This document shows positions 21,719-32,406 of a stretch of 64,000 nucleotides of DNA, piece by piece. A program made the translations under genes and the position numbers. Numbering within the stretch: position 1 is the stretch's first letter; every line of letters starts with the position of its first letter. Origin of the DNA: Phytophthora colocasiae (Eukaryota; Oomycota; Peronosporomycetes; Peronosporales; Peronosporaceae); the NCBI GenBank assembly GCA_018806915.1, contig JAGKQI010000096.1, positions 124,001-188,000 of the forward strand, written 5' to 3'. The notes under the pieces were generated by a model that ran no database searches, had not been told where the DNA came from, and worked only from the letters and a program-made list of their open reading frames with translations.

Positions 21719-23569
21719 ATGCATCAAATGGGAGGGAATAATGGAGCGGACCTTACGCAATTACAACGGGAATACCGTAATATGGAACTTAACCGTAAAG
21801 TGTATGCGGATGAGAGTCACCAAGTGATGCGTAGACAACAATCTGTGATCGAGAAACTCCGGAAAGATAACGAAGAGATGAAAGCTGAATTAACTCTAGC
21901 GGAACGTCATATTAACGAAGGTGCAGTGGCTCAACAACAAGAACAAATTGCTCGTCTTCAAGATCAAATCGACACTTTTAACCGTAAAAACGTAGGGGAG
22001 AGCAAACGACTGGAGACGCTCACACAGCAGATTCAAGTCATGAGACACAAAGTTCTACACCAGAAGAAGCACATGGGCGGAGTGAATGCCGCGAGAGAGA
22101 ATCAACAAATGGTGAGCAAACAGATTCGCATTCTTGAGAACCGATTGGACAAGTCTCTGGTGAAATTCAACGAAGCTTTGGCGCAGAACAAGGTGCTTCG
22201 TGAAGAAATTGACAATTTGAGACGGGAACGCGTCGTGTTCGACACAATTTACCGGAAATTGGAGCGTGAACATTCCGACAAGAAGAGACAAATGGCGCAG
22301 ACCATTGAGCTTAGTAACCAGGCATACGAACAGCGAGACGCGGCTCAATTGGAGTTACGAAGTCTTCAGGACGAAAATCGAGCTGAATTGGAAGCTCATC
22401 GACGATCTCTCACTGAATTGATGGAGAGACTTGAAGAGTGTAAAACACTGGCAGGTGGAGACTCTACGAGTTATCGACGAGGTGCGTCTTCGGCTGGTGG
22501 AGCTCCTAGTGGCTCCGGTGGTTATGCTGGTAACATGTCGGTGGAGGAAGAGAACGAGATGAAGCGGAAGGTGCAGAAGGGAACGTGGGGTGTGGCCAAG
22601 GAGAAGGTTCACGTTCAAGTCTCTATTGAACGTGTACAGAACTTTGAAGAAGCTTTCATGAAGATCAAAGCGGCGACAAGAATTGACGATCTGGAGCAAC
22701 TTGTGACGTCTTTTATCAAGAAAGAAGACCAGAACTTTTCGTTGTTTAATTATGTCAATGAGCAGAGCAACGAGATCGAAAAGCTCGAGGAGTGGATCGC
22801 AGCTTTACGTGATGAAGAGCGTCGTTACACGGGCAATGGAGATGGTTTGAATGCTGCAGATGACGACGGAGTTGGTCAACATAAGCAATTACTGCGCGAA
22901 CTCGAAGCCAGACTTGCACTTATGGAACAAGCTGCTGAAAAGTGCGAAGCGCGTTGTGCAGATGCTCAGAAGACGGTGAACGCAGTCAAACGTGCGATCC
23001 AAAACTTGTTTACCAAGACTGGCTGTAATGCTCAAGCGATGGTGGAGATGTTGGGCGATTCGATGGTCACGGAAGCCAACATGATGGCGTATTTGGGAGT
23101 CATCGAGCAGAAGACCAACGAGATCCTTCACTTGTACGCTGCAGTCGTGGCCAAGCAGCAATCGGATGCACAAAAGAACAAAAACACTAGTGATGCCTAC
23201 GACCGGGAGTCCCAGTTCGCAGCCAGTGCTATGGCTGGTAACTCGGCTGTTGGAGCTGCAGGTGGAATGAATGGAGCTGTGGCTACGTTACACTCGATCC
23301 TGGGCGTCGGTCCTATTACTCCAATGGGCCAGGAGCCACTGCAGATTAATCCGCCCAACCTTGATGACTATTCGTCCGAGGATGAAGATAGTGGGGACAA
23401 TGAAGACACGATGCATCCTCTCACTCGAGATGAACTCAAAGTACGCACTTTGAAAGGTATGAGGCGATTGAACCACGCAGTTGGCTCTCCATCTGCAACG
23501 ATCAACTCAATGAAGGAACCCAAACGCACGAATGCACCTTTCACTAGCCCACCGAAGTACCGGAAGTAG
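21719..23569 (+). CDS. Outer dynein arm docking complex coiled-coil protein (CCDC114/CCDC63/ODA1-like)
   Basis: A 616-codon intronless gene. Residues about 5-240 are an almost continuous coiled coil with the family signature LENRLDKSLVKFNEALA and LREEIDNLRRERVVFD, diagnostic for CCDC114/CCDC63 and Chlamydomonas DC2. A second coiled region (about 270-440) is followed by a disordered acidic tail. These proteins fix outer dynein arms to doublet microtubules of motile flagella; in an oomycete this would serve zoospores. The ATG at 21719 follows a run of GAA repeats (about 21680-21706). Confidence 0.85.
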   Translation: MHQMGGNNGADLTQLQREYRNMELNRKVYADESHQVMRRQQSVIEKLRKDNEEMKAELTLAERHINEGAVAQQQEQIARLQDQIDTFNRKNVGESKRLETLTQQIQVMRHKVLHQKKHMGGVNAARENQQMVSKQIRILENRLDKSLVKFNEALAQNKVLREEIDNLRRERVVFDTIYRKLEREHSDKKRQMAQTIELSNQAYEQRDAAQLELRSLQDENRAELEAHRRSLTELMERLEECKTLAGGDSTSYRRGASSAGGAPSGSGGYAGNMSVEEENEMKRKVQKGTWGVAKEKVHVQVSIERVQNFEEAFMKIKAATRIDDLEQLVTSFIKKEDQNFSLFNYVNEQSNEIEKLEEWIAALRDEERRYTGNGDGLNAADDDGVGQHKQLLRELEARLALMEQAAEKCEARCADAQKTVNAVKRAIQNLFTKTGCNAQAMVEMLGDSMVTEANMMAYLGVIEQKTNEILHLYAAVVAKQQSDAQKNKNTSDAYDRESQFAASAMAGNSAVGAAGGMNGAVATLHSILGVGPITPMGQEPLQINPPNLDDYSSEDEDSGDNEDTMHPLTRDELKVRTLKGMRRLNHAVGSPSATINSMKEPKRTNAPFTSPPKYRK

Positions 23570-23615
23570 TTTACTTCCCCATTGAGGAATTTATATTAGT
23601 TTTTATCTTTTGTTG

Positions 23616-25328
23616 TTACATTTCCTGCGTTAGGATCGAGTGCAAGCGATACAACGCTTGGGCTGCAGTTGGACGCTCTTCCGGGTTGATTGACACACAC
23701 GCCAAGCCCAAGTCGAGGACAGACTTTAACGAATTCGTTGAGAACTCAACGCGTAATTTTCCCAGCGCCACCATTTGCAACACCACCGACTCTGGTATTT
23801 TACGGACCGAGTCACTTTTCTCCCTTGCGTGTGAGTACGGAAGTACATGAACATCCAGCTCGGACAGTAACACGCCGAACGAGAACATATCGGCCTTAGC
23901 GTCATATCTTTCGCCCATCATCACCTCAGGCGCCATCCATAGCAACGTTCCAACACCCGACGTCATTGTCTTGTCAGCTTGTTCTCGAGATATACCGAAG
24001 TCGGTAAGTTTTGCTTCAAGAGCAGAAGTAAGCAGGACGTTCTTGGACTTTAAATCCCGATGAAGCACTGGAGTCTCCAGTGAGTGAAGATACGTGAGAG
24101 CATGAGCCACGTGCAAAGCGATGGTCACCTTGATTTTGTCAAAACCTGTAGGATGGTTCTCCTTTTCGTAATTTACTAACAGTGCTCTCAAGTCTCCGCT
24201 CTCCATGAATTCCGATACGACACACAAATCCGTGAGAGAATCCCAAGCCACGCCCACAAATTGTACGATCCGAGGGTGATCCAATGTCGCCATGAGCTTC
24301 ACTTCAGCTAAAAATGCGTTCACGTACTTGACGCTCTTGCGCATTTCTGGGAGTAACATCTTGACTGCGACTTGTTGTTGATTGAAAAGCCCCAAATACA
24401 CTTCACCACCACCTCCACGACTGATCATTTCTTCAATAACCACTTTCTCTCGAGGAATTCGAGCTGTAGCGATCACTTCATCGTCCCATAAACCTACGAG
24501 ACCTGTAGGTTTCGTTGATCCATGGTTGTCATAAGTTGTTGATTCAAGTGACCCTGGATCTGTCATCGACTCGTTCTTGTGGTCTTGTGGTGTTTTTAAG
24601 TGGCTGAAGCTGTGGTTGCTCTCCAATAGAATCAAACTCGCTTCAACATCACGTTTCTTTCGGCAGCGGAGCCACAAAATAACGAGAATGATCACCACTA
24701 AAACTCCCACTGCAATACCGACAATGGCACCAACGCCTAAACTGGAACTGTCCGACTCAGTGTTGTCACTGTCTGACCCTGAGGGAACAGAACCGCTGGA
24801 GCTGCTTTCACTGCTGTAAAATCGATAGCGACTTTGTTGACAGGAACCTGTAGTCAACGCTGTCTGGTCCAGTTCAAAATACAATGAAGGTTCTCCACCA
24901 CACGCGTCGTTCGGATACAGCGCCACTACAGCTGAACCATTGGAGAATAAACTGGTAATAACCGATTGATCTCCGAATCCCGACGAAACCTCACAGCTCC
25001 CGGACGCTAAGAAGACGTCAGCTTCTCCGAACGAATTGCAGCTGTCGTTGTCGTACGTCTCCATTATCACGTATGTGAAATCTCCGAAAACATTTTCGGT
25101 ATGTTCAAACCGGTCCGTCACGTTGCAAGTCCGACTCATGTAGTACGTTTCGTTGCCGAATTTGATGTCACTGCACGTGTCTTCTACGCAGCTGGAGCTC
25201 ACATTGTACATGGCCAAGATGTCGGGTGTACCGGCACAGTTGACACGCGAGAAAATTTCCACGCCTTCCATCGTCGCGGCTTGGACAGCTCGGAATGCGA
25301 CCGAGAAGAGCGGAATTAAACGCAACAT
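23616..25328 (-). CDS. Receptor-like tyrosine-kinase-like (TKL) protein kinase
   Basis: The start is taken at the ATG at 25328 because it begins a signal peptide (MLRLIPLFSVAFRAVQAA); the open frame extends further up but lacks that logic. The extracellular part (about 200 residues) is cysteine-rich with several N-glycosylation sites. A Ser-rich stalk leads to one membrane span (GAIVGIAVGVLVVIILVILW) and a basic stop-transfer. The kinase domain has the glycine loop SRGGGGEVYLG, VAVKML lysine, HRDLKSKNV catalytic loop, DFG in LTDFGIS and the APE in WMAPEV, so it should be active. TKL receptor kinases are expanded in oomycetes; the ligand is unknown. Confidence 0.85.
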   Translation of the reverse strand: MLRLIPLFSVAFRAVQAATMEGVEIFSRVNCAGTPDILAMYNVSSSCVEDTCSDIKFGNETYYMSRTCNVTDRFEHTENVFGDFTYVIMETYDNDSCNSFGEADVFLASGSCEVSSGFGDQSVITSLFSNGSAVVALYPNDACGGEPSLYFELDQTALTTGSCQQSRYRFYSSESSSSGSVPSGSDSDNTESDSSSLGVGAIVGIAVGVLVVIILVILWLRCRKKRDVEASLILLESNHSFSHLKTPQDHKNESMTDPGSLESTTYDNHGSTKPTGLVGLWDDEVIATARIPREKVVIEEMISRGGGGEVYLGLFNQQQVAVKMLLPEMRKSVKYVNAFLAEVKLMATLDHPRIVQFVGVAWDSLTDLCVVSEFMESGDLRALLVNYEKENHPTGFDKIKVTIALHVAHALTYLHSLETPVLHRDLKSKNVLLTSALEAKLTDFGISREQADKTMTSGVGTLLWMAPEVMMGERYDAKADMFSFGVLLSELDVHVLPYSHAREKSDSVRKIPESVVLQMVALGKLRVEFSTNSLKSVLDLGLACVSINPEERPTAAQALYRLHSILTQEM

Positions 25329-25784
25329 CGACACTGTGAACCGAAAGTCGACGACGGGGGGCGGTACTGTTCCGATGGAATGGTTTCTGGCTTCCTGGAC
25401 CACGCATCTCTCGAACAGTACAACATGTCCGTGAAAAATATCACACACCTTCACTGGTCTATGGCTGCAATTAAGTACTGTAGTGAATCTTTATCTTGAT
25501 ATTTGGATGAATGTATAAGTTGATTTCTCTTTTGTTTTGGAATAGTGCTTACAGACCTGTAATAATAAATTTATTTGAATTTGTGCCATAATCTCAATGA
25601 ACTGAATTAGAGATGTGCAATTGTAGTCATATGCCACCGTAGTGGCACTTCCAAGTGAAATTCAACTTGAGAGCAGCTTTGCTCACCTTGTTGTGTTGTC
25701 TACTACCGGTAGTATAATTTCTTGTGGACGTACGGTATCTGGCACACACTTGGCTTTGATATCTTAACGTCGGTCGTAGCTCTG
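25329..25784. other. Intergenic, nothing recognised
   Basis: Lies between the head of the kinase gene and the tail of the Pellino-like gene. AT-rich sequence around 25490-25600; no gene, repeat or RNA seen. Confidence 0.5.
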
Positions 25785-27500
25785 TCAGTCAGAGTCGCAG
25801 TACAAGTAGAGTCTTGAGAATGGCACTTGTAGATCCAGGTGAACGGCGCAAAACGGGCAAATGGCTCTACCGTTGGGCATGAGCAGCGAGGAATAGTGAT
25901 GAGCCAGCTTTGTGCTGATGGCGTGGCCGCACGGGTTAAACACGCACTCTGGGATCGCATGTTGCTCTTCAGCAGACTGCAACTGCGAGTTTTCTTTCAG
26001 CAGCAGTTGAACCAGCGACCCTGGCGTCCTGCAGAGCGGACACGTGTGTGAGCTGGCAATTCGCTTCTCATATCCAAAAACATGGCCACAAGGTGGGAAG
26101 ACGTGGGGGATCTGGTCCAGTGGGACGTCTTCGCCCGGATCCGCGCGTGTGAATCGTAGCGAGTGCAACTGAACTGGACACTGAACGTTAAGACGCTCGA
26201 GCTGTGTGCTGATGGACGACAGCGTCGCCCGCCCGTAGACAACCGGCGCCTCCAACAACTCGCTGTTTTCAGCTTTTGCCTCCAATTCCGAGCGGTAACT
26301 CGTTTGAAATTGTAGTTGAACACCGCCTAAGTCAATCACAGCGCCGTCCGTCAATATCGGAGCTAAATCTTGCGCACCTTTAGCTGGTCGATTGAATGCA
26401 CCGCTGCGTGATCGTACAGCACCTTCGTGATGGCGACGACGATCCGAACGTGAGCTGGACGGAGCTTTCGTAGATGTATCAGCAGTACGGGACTCAATCG
26501 CGTACAGCCTCCCATTAACCGACACTTCAAACCATTGTTTGTGCTCTGGAAGCCACACCCTCACGCCATTCTTGGTCAGTCCATCCAGTGGTAGTTCCTG
26601 TGCGTCTTGTACATCCACTTCAAAGTGCTCCAGCGGTCCATCTTCGGTCGTTTCGTCGATATAGTGCTTCATTTCTCTGCCACTCTTTTTACTGCGATTA
26701 AAGTAGCCCCGTTCGCATTCTTCTCTGGCCTGTTCCATCAAAGTCTTCATCACACACGTGTGCTCTGTCCCGACCCGTTTCGACCACGTTCCACATCGTG
26801 AACAGTATTTCAGTGCATGTCCAGCCGTAGTCATCCGTCGAGCAGCATCAAAGCCTCCAGCTAAAATCCGACACTCAAAAGGAGGTTCTCGAGAGCACAC
26901 AATTCTCGCCGCATACCGGGAAATCGTCCCGGACGCCCCCACTCTTGGTCCAGGGATGACAAAATCATTCTGGCGACAAGGCATTCGTCCGATCTGGAAC
27001 ATATCAGCATTTGGATCAGCATGAAATTCTGTAACACTCACAAATGGGTCTTTGTCGTTCATCGGAATGCTCATTTGGTACGGAGCAATAGCTGGAGAAG
27101 GAGCTTCCTCGCTCTGATTGTCCACACTCGGACGACTCCGTGTGGCTTCAATACGTTGCATAATACGAGTCGCAATCCCCTTTAAGTCCTTCGTCCCAAC
27201 TTTTTGCTTGCTGTCTTGGAACATTTCAACTGGAATAATGTGATGGAAACACTGTAGCTTCACCCCATTGGCTCTGGATCGTTTCTCCAGTACATAATGA
27301 GCATTCTGGTCGCCCAGAGGCTTCCAGAGTTGTCCGAGCGATCGTTTACGACTCACAACGGCGGCGTCTTCGTCTCTAGCGTCTGCAAGGCCGAAAGACG
27401 GCGGAGTTGTGTGCAGTTCTAAGCTTCCAGAGCGCGGACGACGCACCATGTCCACGCGGTAGCTACTGTAGCCGAGCACTACGAGACGTCCGTATTCCAT
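25785..27500 (-). CDS. Pellino-like E3 ubiquitin ligase
   Basis: 571 codons, no intron. The N-terminal half matches the Pellino FHA-like substrate-binding domain (YGRLVVLGYSS at the start; DMFQIGRMPCRQNDFVIPG; ISRYAARIVCSR for phosphothreonine recognition; RILAGGFDA). The C-terminal about 150 residues hold the RING-like CHC2CHC2 module, seen as PPCGHVFGYE, HTCPLCR, NPCGHA and ICPFC. Animal Pellinos bind phosphorylated IRAK kinases and ubiquitylate them. Oomycetes have no IRAK that I know of, but a TKL kinase (the family that includes IRAK) sits next door; a functional link is speculation. A linker of about 60 residues (Ser/Arg-rich) between FHA strands is longer than in animals. Confidence 0.85.
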   Translation of the reverse strand: MEYGRLVVLGYSSYRVDMVRRPRSGSLELHTTPPSFGLADARDEDAAVVSRKRSLGQLWKPLGDQNAHYVLEKRSRANGVKLQCFHHIIPVEMFQDSKQKVGTKDLKGIATRIMQRIEATRSRPSVDNQSEEAPSPAIAPYQMSIPMNDKDPFVSVTEFHADPNADMFQIGRMPCRQNDFVIPGPRVGASGTISRYAARIVCSREPPFECRILAGGFDAARRMTTAGHALKYCSRCGTWSKRVGTEHTCVMKTLMEQAREECERGYFNRSKKSGREMKHYIDETTEDGPLEHFEVDVQDAQELPLDGLTKNGVRVWLPEHKQWFEVSVNGRLYAIESRTADTSTKAPSSSRSDRRRHHEGAVRSRSGAFNRPAKGAQDLAPILTDGAVIDLGGVQLQFQTSYRSELEAKAENSELLEAPVVYGRATLSSISTQLERLNVQCPVQLHSLRFTRADPGEDVPLDQIPHVFPPCGHVFGYEKRIASSHTCPLCRTPGSLVQLLLKENSQLQSAEEQHAIPECVFNPCGHAISTKLAHHYSSLLMPNGRAICPFCAVHLDLQVPFSRLYLYCDSD

Positions 27501-27916
27501 GGAGACTGACAGTTGGGGAATGACCAGGAGCTGCTGACCTTTCTGGCCTGCTTGAAGGTTCTATAGGGACGTCCAAGACTTTAGTCGTTCGGTCGCCTGT
27601 CCACTGCTGAATGCTTTATGAAACGGGAACATCACTTGAAGTTTGTATGCTCTGTTATTTAACTGAATTAGTTGTACACATGTACAAATAATATCCAAGA
27701 AATATTTCTTATTTGAATTTGGAGAAAGTTATTGGAACGTGTCTTGGCGTTCAGAGTCTTGGATATCGGTCATGGGGCGTGGAGAGTGCATGTTTGGGAA
27801 AAGATTGGCGTGAAGGTCATTGTCGAAGTCATGGAACGCTTCAAAATCCACTGGTGCTTCTTGTAACTTCTCAACTACTTCGGAGAAGTGGAGAAGTGTA
27901 TCCTACATTTTGAAAG
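27501..27916. other. Intergenic, nothing recognised
   Basis: Divides the Pellino-like gene head from the 3' end of the potassium channel gene. No gene, repeat or RNA seen. Confidence 0.5.
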
Positions 27917-30900
27917 TTAGAGAAACAAAAGTAAGAGAAACATTTCTTCTCGTACCATAATAGCGAAGCTTTTCTGCTCGATAGACGCGTCAACACGAGC
28001 AGGATTTTTCACGGTTGCTGTCATGGAACTTCTGGATATAACTGAAGCTTTTGAACCTTTCGCCATGGAGGATTTCCGTTGTGCCGCATCGAAAGAACTA
28101 GTAGACGCAGCTTCTAAAGTACGTTGAAGGTTGAGGATCGTCCGTCTCATATTTTCAAATTCCCGAGCGATTGTCAAGTGTTCATCTGAGAGAGCAAAAA
28201 CAACCTGCTTCCGAGCTGATGGCAGCTTGGCTGCCTGCATGTATTGCGATACGATGGTGATGGTAGCCTTGGTACGCCAAGATTGTGATGATCCGCCCTA
28301 TAAAAGTACACATTGAAGCATGATTTTAGTGTACCAAAGTTCCAGTTAGATATCAGCACTTTACCTTTTTCACGACCATCTTCTCCATGTGTTTCTCATA
28401 CAGTGAGTAGAATTGTGTCCCCACTAGCGATAGAGGCATCGCGGAGTAAATTGTAGCGACGATAATCACAAACACATCGAAGAATTTCCCGATCGAGGTT
28501 CTCGGAGTTAAATCACCATAGCCAACCGATGTGAGTGTCGTGTACGAGAGCCACGTCGAGTGTATCATATCGATAATTATCGATGGCACTTTATCTTGAA
28601 TCAAGATTCGCTTTCCGATCGGGAGTCCAGCTGTAAGTTCTGGTGTTAGTACGTCCTTGCCCCACCACAAGCACTCCTCTCCAACGAAGCATTCTTTTCC
28701 ACGTTCAATTTCATAAAATATAGCGCCAGCAATTATACAGCCTGTAAACAGGAAGAAGAGCTGCGGACACAGATTAGAAAAACAAATACGGGATAGTTAT
28801 CCTAGAACAACTTACCGGGATAACAAGAGGTTTCCAGACTTTTATTGCAGTAGAAGCTAGCACCTTTGTCCCGCGGAAATGCTACGCAAATTGATGAATG
28901 TTGTTAGTTATGGTTTTATCCCTTACGCAGCAACGATAGTGATTGTTTTACCCGTGTGAGCTTTAGAATACGCAAAATTTTCAGTACGCGGATCACAGAT
29001 AAAAAGGAAGGTGAGGTGGCAACAATCGCGTAATCTGGTTGGATATGCCCAAAGAACAGCTCGAAAAACTCCACGAAAAACGGCAAGATTGCAACCATGT
29101 CGAAAATCACATAGATGTTTCTCCAAAAATGTTTTCGGTCTTGTGCTATATAGAATCGCAGCGCGAGCTCCACCGTAAAGATCACTCCGAAAAACCATTC
29201 AAAATAGATCCAGTACGGCCCCATATCGAAGATCATATTGAACGATTCTCGACATTGTTGGCGATAGCACACGTAGTCAGCCCCAGCCGGTAAAAAAGCG
29301 TCCATGCAAGGCAGCACTGCCACATCTAGCGATCCAAAGTTGAGTCCATTTCCATAGCAAATTGGCGATTCAGTGACGGAATCGCAGGAAAAATCGAGCT
29401 TCTCTGTGAAATCGCTTGCATTATTATCAAGCCGCAAGAAGCATGCAGGGTCCCTTTGTCCAAAACCGGTTGTTCTGCAGTAACTTTTGACAACAGATCG
29501 ACAGCCATTCGTTTCGACTCCACTTGCAGCTAGCTCTTGCAACGATTCCATGAAAAACATCATAACACTGACCAATGCGAACGCGACCATAGCTTGATTC
29601 AATAGCATGGCAAGTCGTGACGAATCTGGCACTTCCAGAAGTAGCCATATCCGTCCTCTGAGCGTTTGGGAAGCTGTACTTGGATCAACTACAACTGACT
29701 GGTAACCTGATTTCACTTTGGCGTTGGTTATTGCTCTTTTGCCTTGGCGTATATATTGCCCAACATCCCTTGCGAGTGAGTGTCCGGATTAATACGAAAT
29801 GATCCCCGTCTGTGTGGAATGAAGACTTGCAGCAACACAACAGCTTCTGCATGAACTTCAAGCAAACGGCCAATGCCGTCCTTGATCTTTGCTTGCCGGT
29901 CAGCCTCGCTTATATCCATTGTCATCGACTGAGTATTTGTACGCGCAATACCATCAATGTGATTGTGAATTACTGGCCATGCCATCAACAAATGATACTG
30001 AATATCGCAGAGTCGCCTGGCATGACTATGCAGTTTTGAAGGTCGAATGGAGAAAGTGAGGCATCTAAATACCGGGCTTTCTTCTTCTTGTCGAGCTGAA
30101 AATTTTCGTGGGTCAAGTGGAAGTTATTACCGATAATTGCCACGGGCATTGAGAAATAAATCTGCCCAAGAATCATCGCAAGCATCGTTAGTATCATTGA
30201 TCCCGGATTTTTCAGCGATGGCAATTGGCCACCATAGCCCACAGTTGCAACCCTGAAGAAGACCAACTAAGTTATCATCTCAAACCAAACAGAACGCGAA
30301 TAAAATACTTACGTGAGCATCACGAAGTATGCCGTGTTGAATATATCTGTAAAAGTGCATGTCTCCACATTGTAGCAGGGCTCCGCGTAGAAAATTGCAG
30401 TTGCAATAACCATCACTAACGTGAACAGGAAAAACAGGGTAATACTTAGCGGTCGCAAACTTGCCTTGATCGCGAGATACATGATTTTTGACTGTTCATA
30501 GTGCCGCAAGATGAGTGCCAAGCGTACAGTGCGAAGCAGCCGAAGTAAATTGACGTAGTGTTCATCCACATTGCCCCCTACTGCCTCGAAAACCTGCACA
30601 ATGTACCATGGCAAGATTCCGATAAAGTCTAACCACATGTATGGGTCGCTAACAAACGTTCGGATATTCCCAGTCTGAATCATACGTCCGAAAAACTCCA
30701 AAGTGAAAAGGCCCGCAAACATACCATCATAAATTACATGATCCTCCTCTGACGGCAGATAGGGGAACCCAGGATCAGTACTTCCCAGGTTAGGACCATC
30801 GCACGTTTCAATGGCAAGGTCAGCAATCCCCAGTAGAATGAGAACAAACACGAATCGGTTAAAACGACGTCCCCACAACGACACCGGCGCCAAAACAAAC

Positions 30901-31610
30901 AGTTCACTGAGCTCATTCTTCGTGCGAAAGTAGATCATGCGATGAATGGCCGGATCGACCGGCTGCTGCGAACTTGCTGCCGCTGCCGTGACCACAGAAT
31001 TAGGCCGCGAAGCGATTTTAATTCTGTGCATGGACAACCTTTTTCCCACCACTGATGCCATATCCTCCTGGTCGTTAAAGTTGAACAGTCTATCCGATAC
31101 GTCACTGCCACCTCGTTCACTTGATCTCCGACGGTCTTTGCTATTCTCCACGGCATCACACGATATTGGGTGAACCCTGGAGTTTTTTCCGCCATCTGAG
31201 CCATTTCTGTTTAGTGACGATCGTTGTACAAGTCCCATAGACAAAGCTGGCACCCCATTGTGCGTTGTTTCTGTATCTGTTCGGCCTGGGGTAAATACTC
31301 TGTCGCAGTCTTCTGTCTCTAAGTCTGTTGATGTCGATGTTGGTACAACAGGGATAGCAATTGGAGATCCAGTGACTGCTTTCCAGGAAGTTGCTCTTGT
31401 CGTGAAACTTTGGAATCTGGAAAGCACAGGCCTATCGAAAGAGTGAGTTGTTTGTTCATCAATGGCATCAGGAACAGAGCTGGGTAATTGTTTGTTTTGG
31501 CCACTTCCAGTACGATCCGAAGTCTCCAATCTTCCAGGTAGCCTTTTCGATTGCGCGATGGCAGAATTTTCATCGAGTTCTGACGGTGTCTCGATAGCAC
31601 CATCAGACAT
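27917..31610 (-). CDS. Two-repeat (12-TM) voltage-gated potassium channel
   Basis: Exons read on the minus strand: 31610-30313, 30252-30073, 30025-28952, 28881-28816, 28760-28365 and 28297-27917, all with GT..AG introns of 47-70 bases. A disordered 200-residue N terminus precedes repeat 1 (S1-S4 with LLRLLRTVRLALILRHYE; pore VATVGYGGQLPS, spliced across the first intron). After a cytosolic linker, repeat 2 has S1, a long Cys-containing S1-S2 loop, S4 (RVLKILRILKLTR) and pore LTSVGYGDLTP. The C-tail has a coiled coil. The filter is GYGG in repeat 1 and GYGD in repeat 2, both compatible with K+ selectivity. A one-base frame change is needed near 29775 in the linker (exon 30025-28952). The start is the first ATG; the frame above it lacks one. 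Confidence 0.8.
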
Positions 31611-32088
31611 TTGACGCAGTGGCGGCAAAGCCCCACCCCGGGATTTCGATCTCTCCACTCTGCCGACTTGTACGGAGCGGATTTACCCGCTTCCCGTCTG
31701 CACGTGTACTTAAGTCTCAGTCAACAGAACTCCGACACAGTATCGGCACGAATTACGGATGTTCTGATCCAGGTCTTCCACCGCGCATGAAGCTCTGCAC
31801 ACGATCACAGAGGCTAGAGATGTCGCCGTGAAGCCCCTCAATTCGTTCGTGCTGACAGAGCCCCGCCAAGACGTAACGCTTCAACACCCAATGAACCAAC
31901 CCAACTACAACGTCGGTAAAAATAAAAGACATACAAGCGCCTATCTGTTCCTGCCTCAATACGCACAAACCAAGGTTTGAACCTTCCTGTGAAACGGATA
32001 ACATCGCCTTAAGGTTTTAGTCTGCAAACTTCAACAAAAAGACCATCACTCTGTCCCTTTAATACATGATACTTCAAAAAAACGATAA
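31611..32088. other. Intergenic between channel gene and piggyBac insertion
   Basis: Probably carries the channel promoter. No gene or repeat found. Confidence 0.5.
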
Positions 32089-32092
32089 TTAA

Positions 32093-32108
32093 CCCCCCCA
32101 GCCCGAAG
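32093..32108 (+). repeat. Left terminal inverted repeat of piggyBac element
   Basis: Sixteen bases beginning with seven C, directly after TTAA; exact complement of 34568-34583. Confidence 0.95.
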
Positions 32109-32406
32109 CCTTGTATTAGCCACGATAAGAAAAGGGTCTTATCGTGTCTAATACAGGATAAGGAATTTAGACTTGGTTTTTGTAAGGATGCATACAAATT
32201 TACCGTCAACTAGGGGAAGGTGATGTGTGTGCAGACGGGGGATCATGTACAGAAAAGCTGGGCACGTGTACATGGGACGGATTTCCAAAATATTAGCTGA
32301 GAGAGGTAACGGGAAGCGCGCCAAGTACCTCTATTAGAACGTAAAGGTTTTTGGCACGCCAGACCAGACGGTTGGCTGTCATTCGAGATTTTGCGGGGAG
32401 AGAGAG

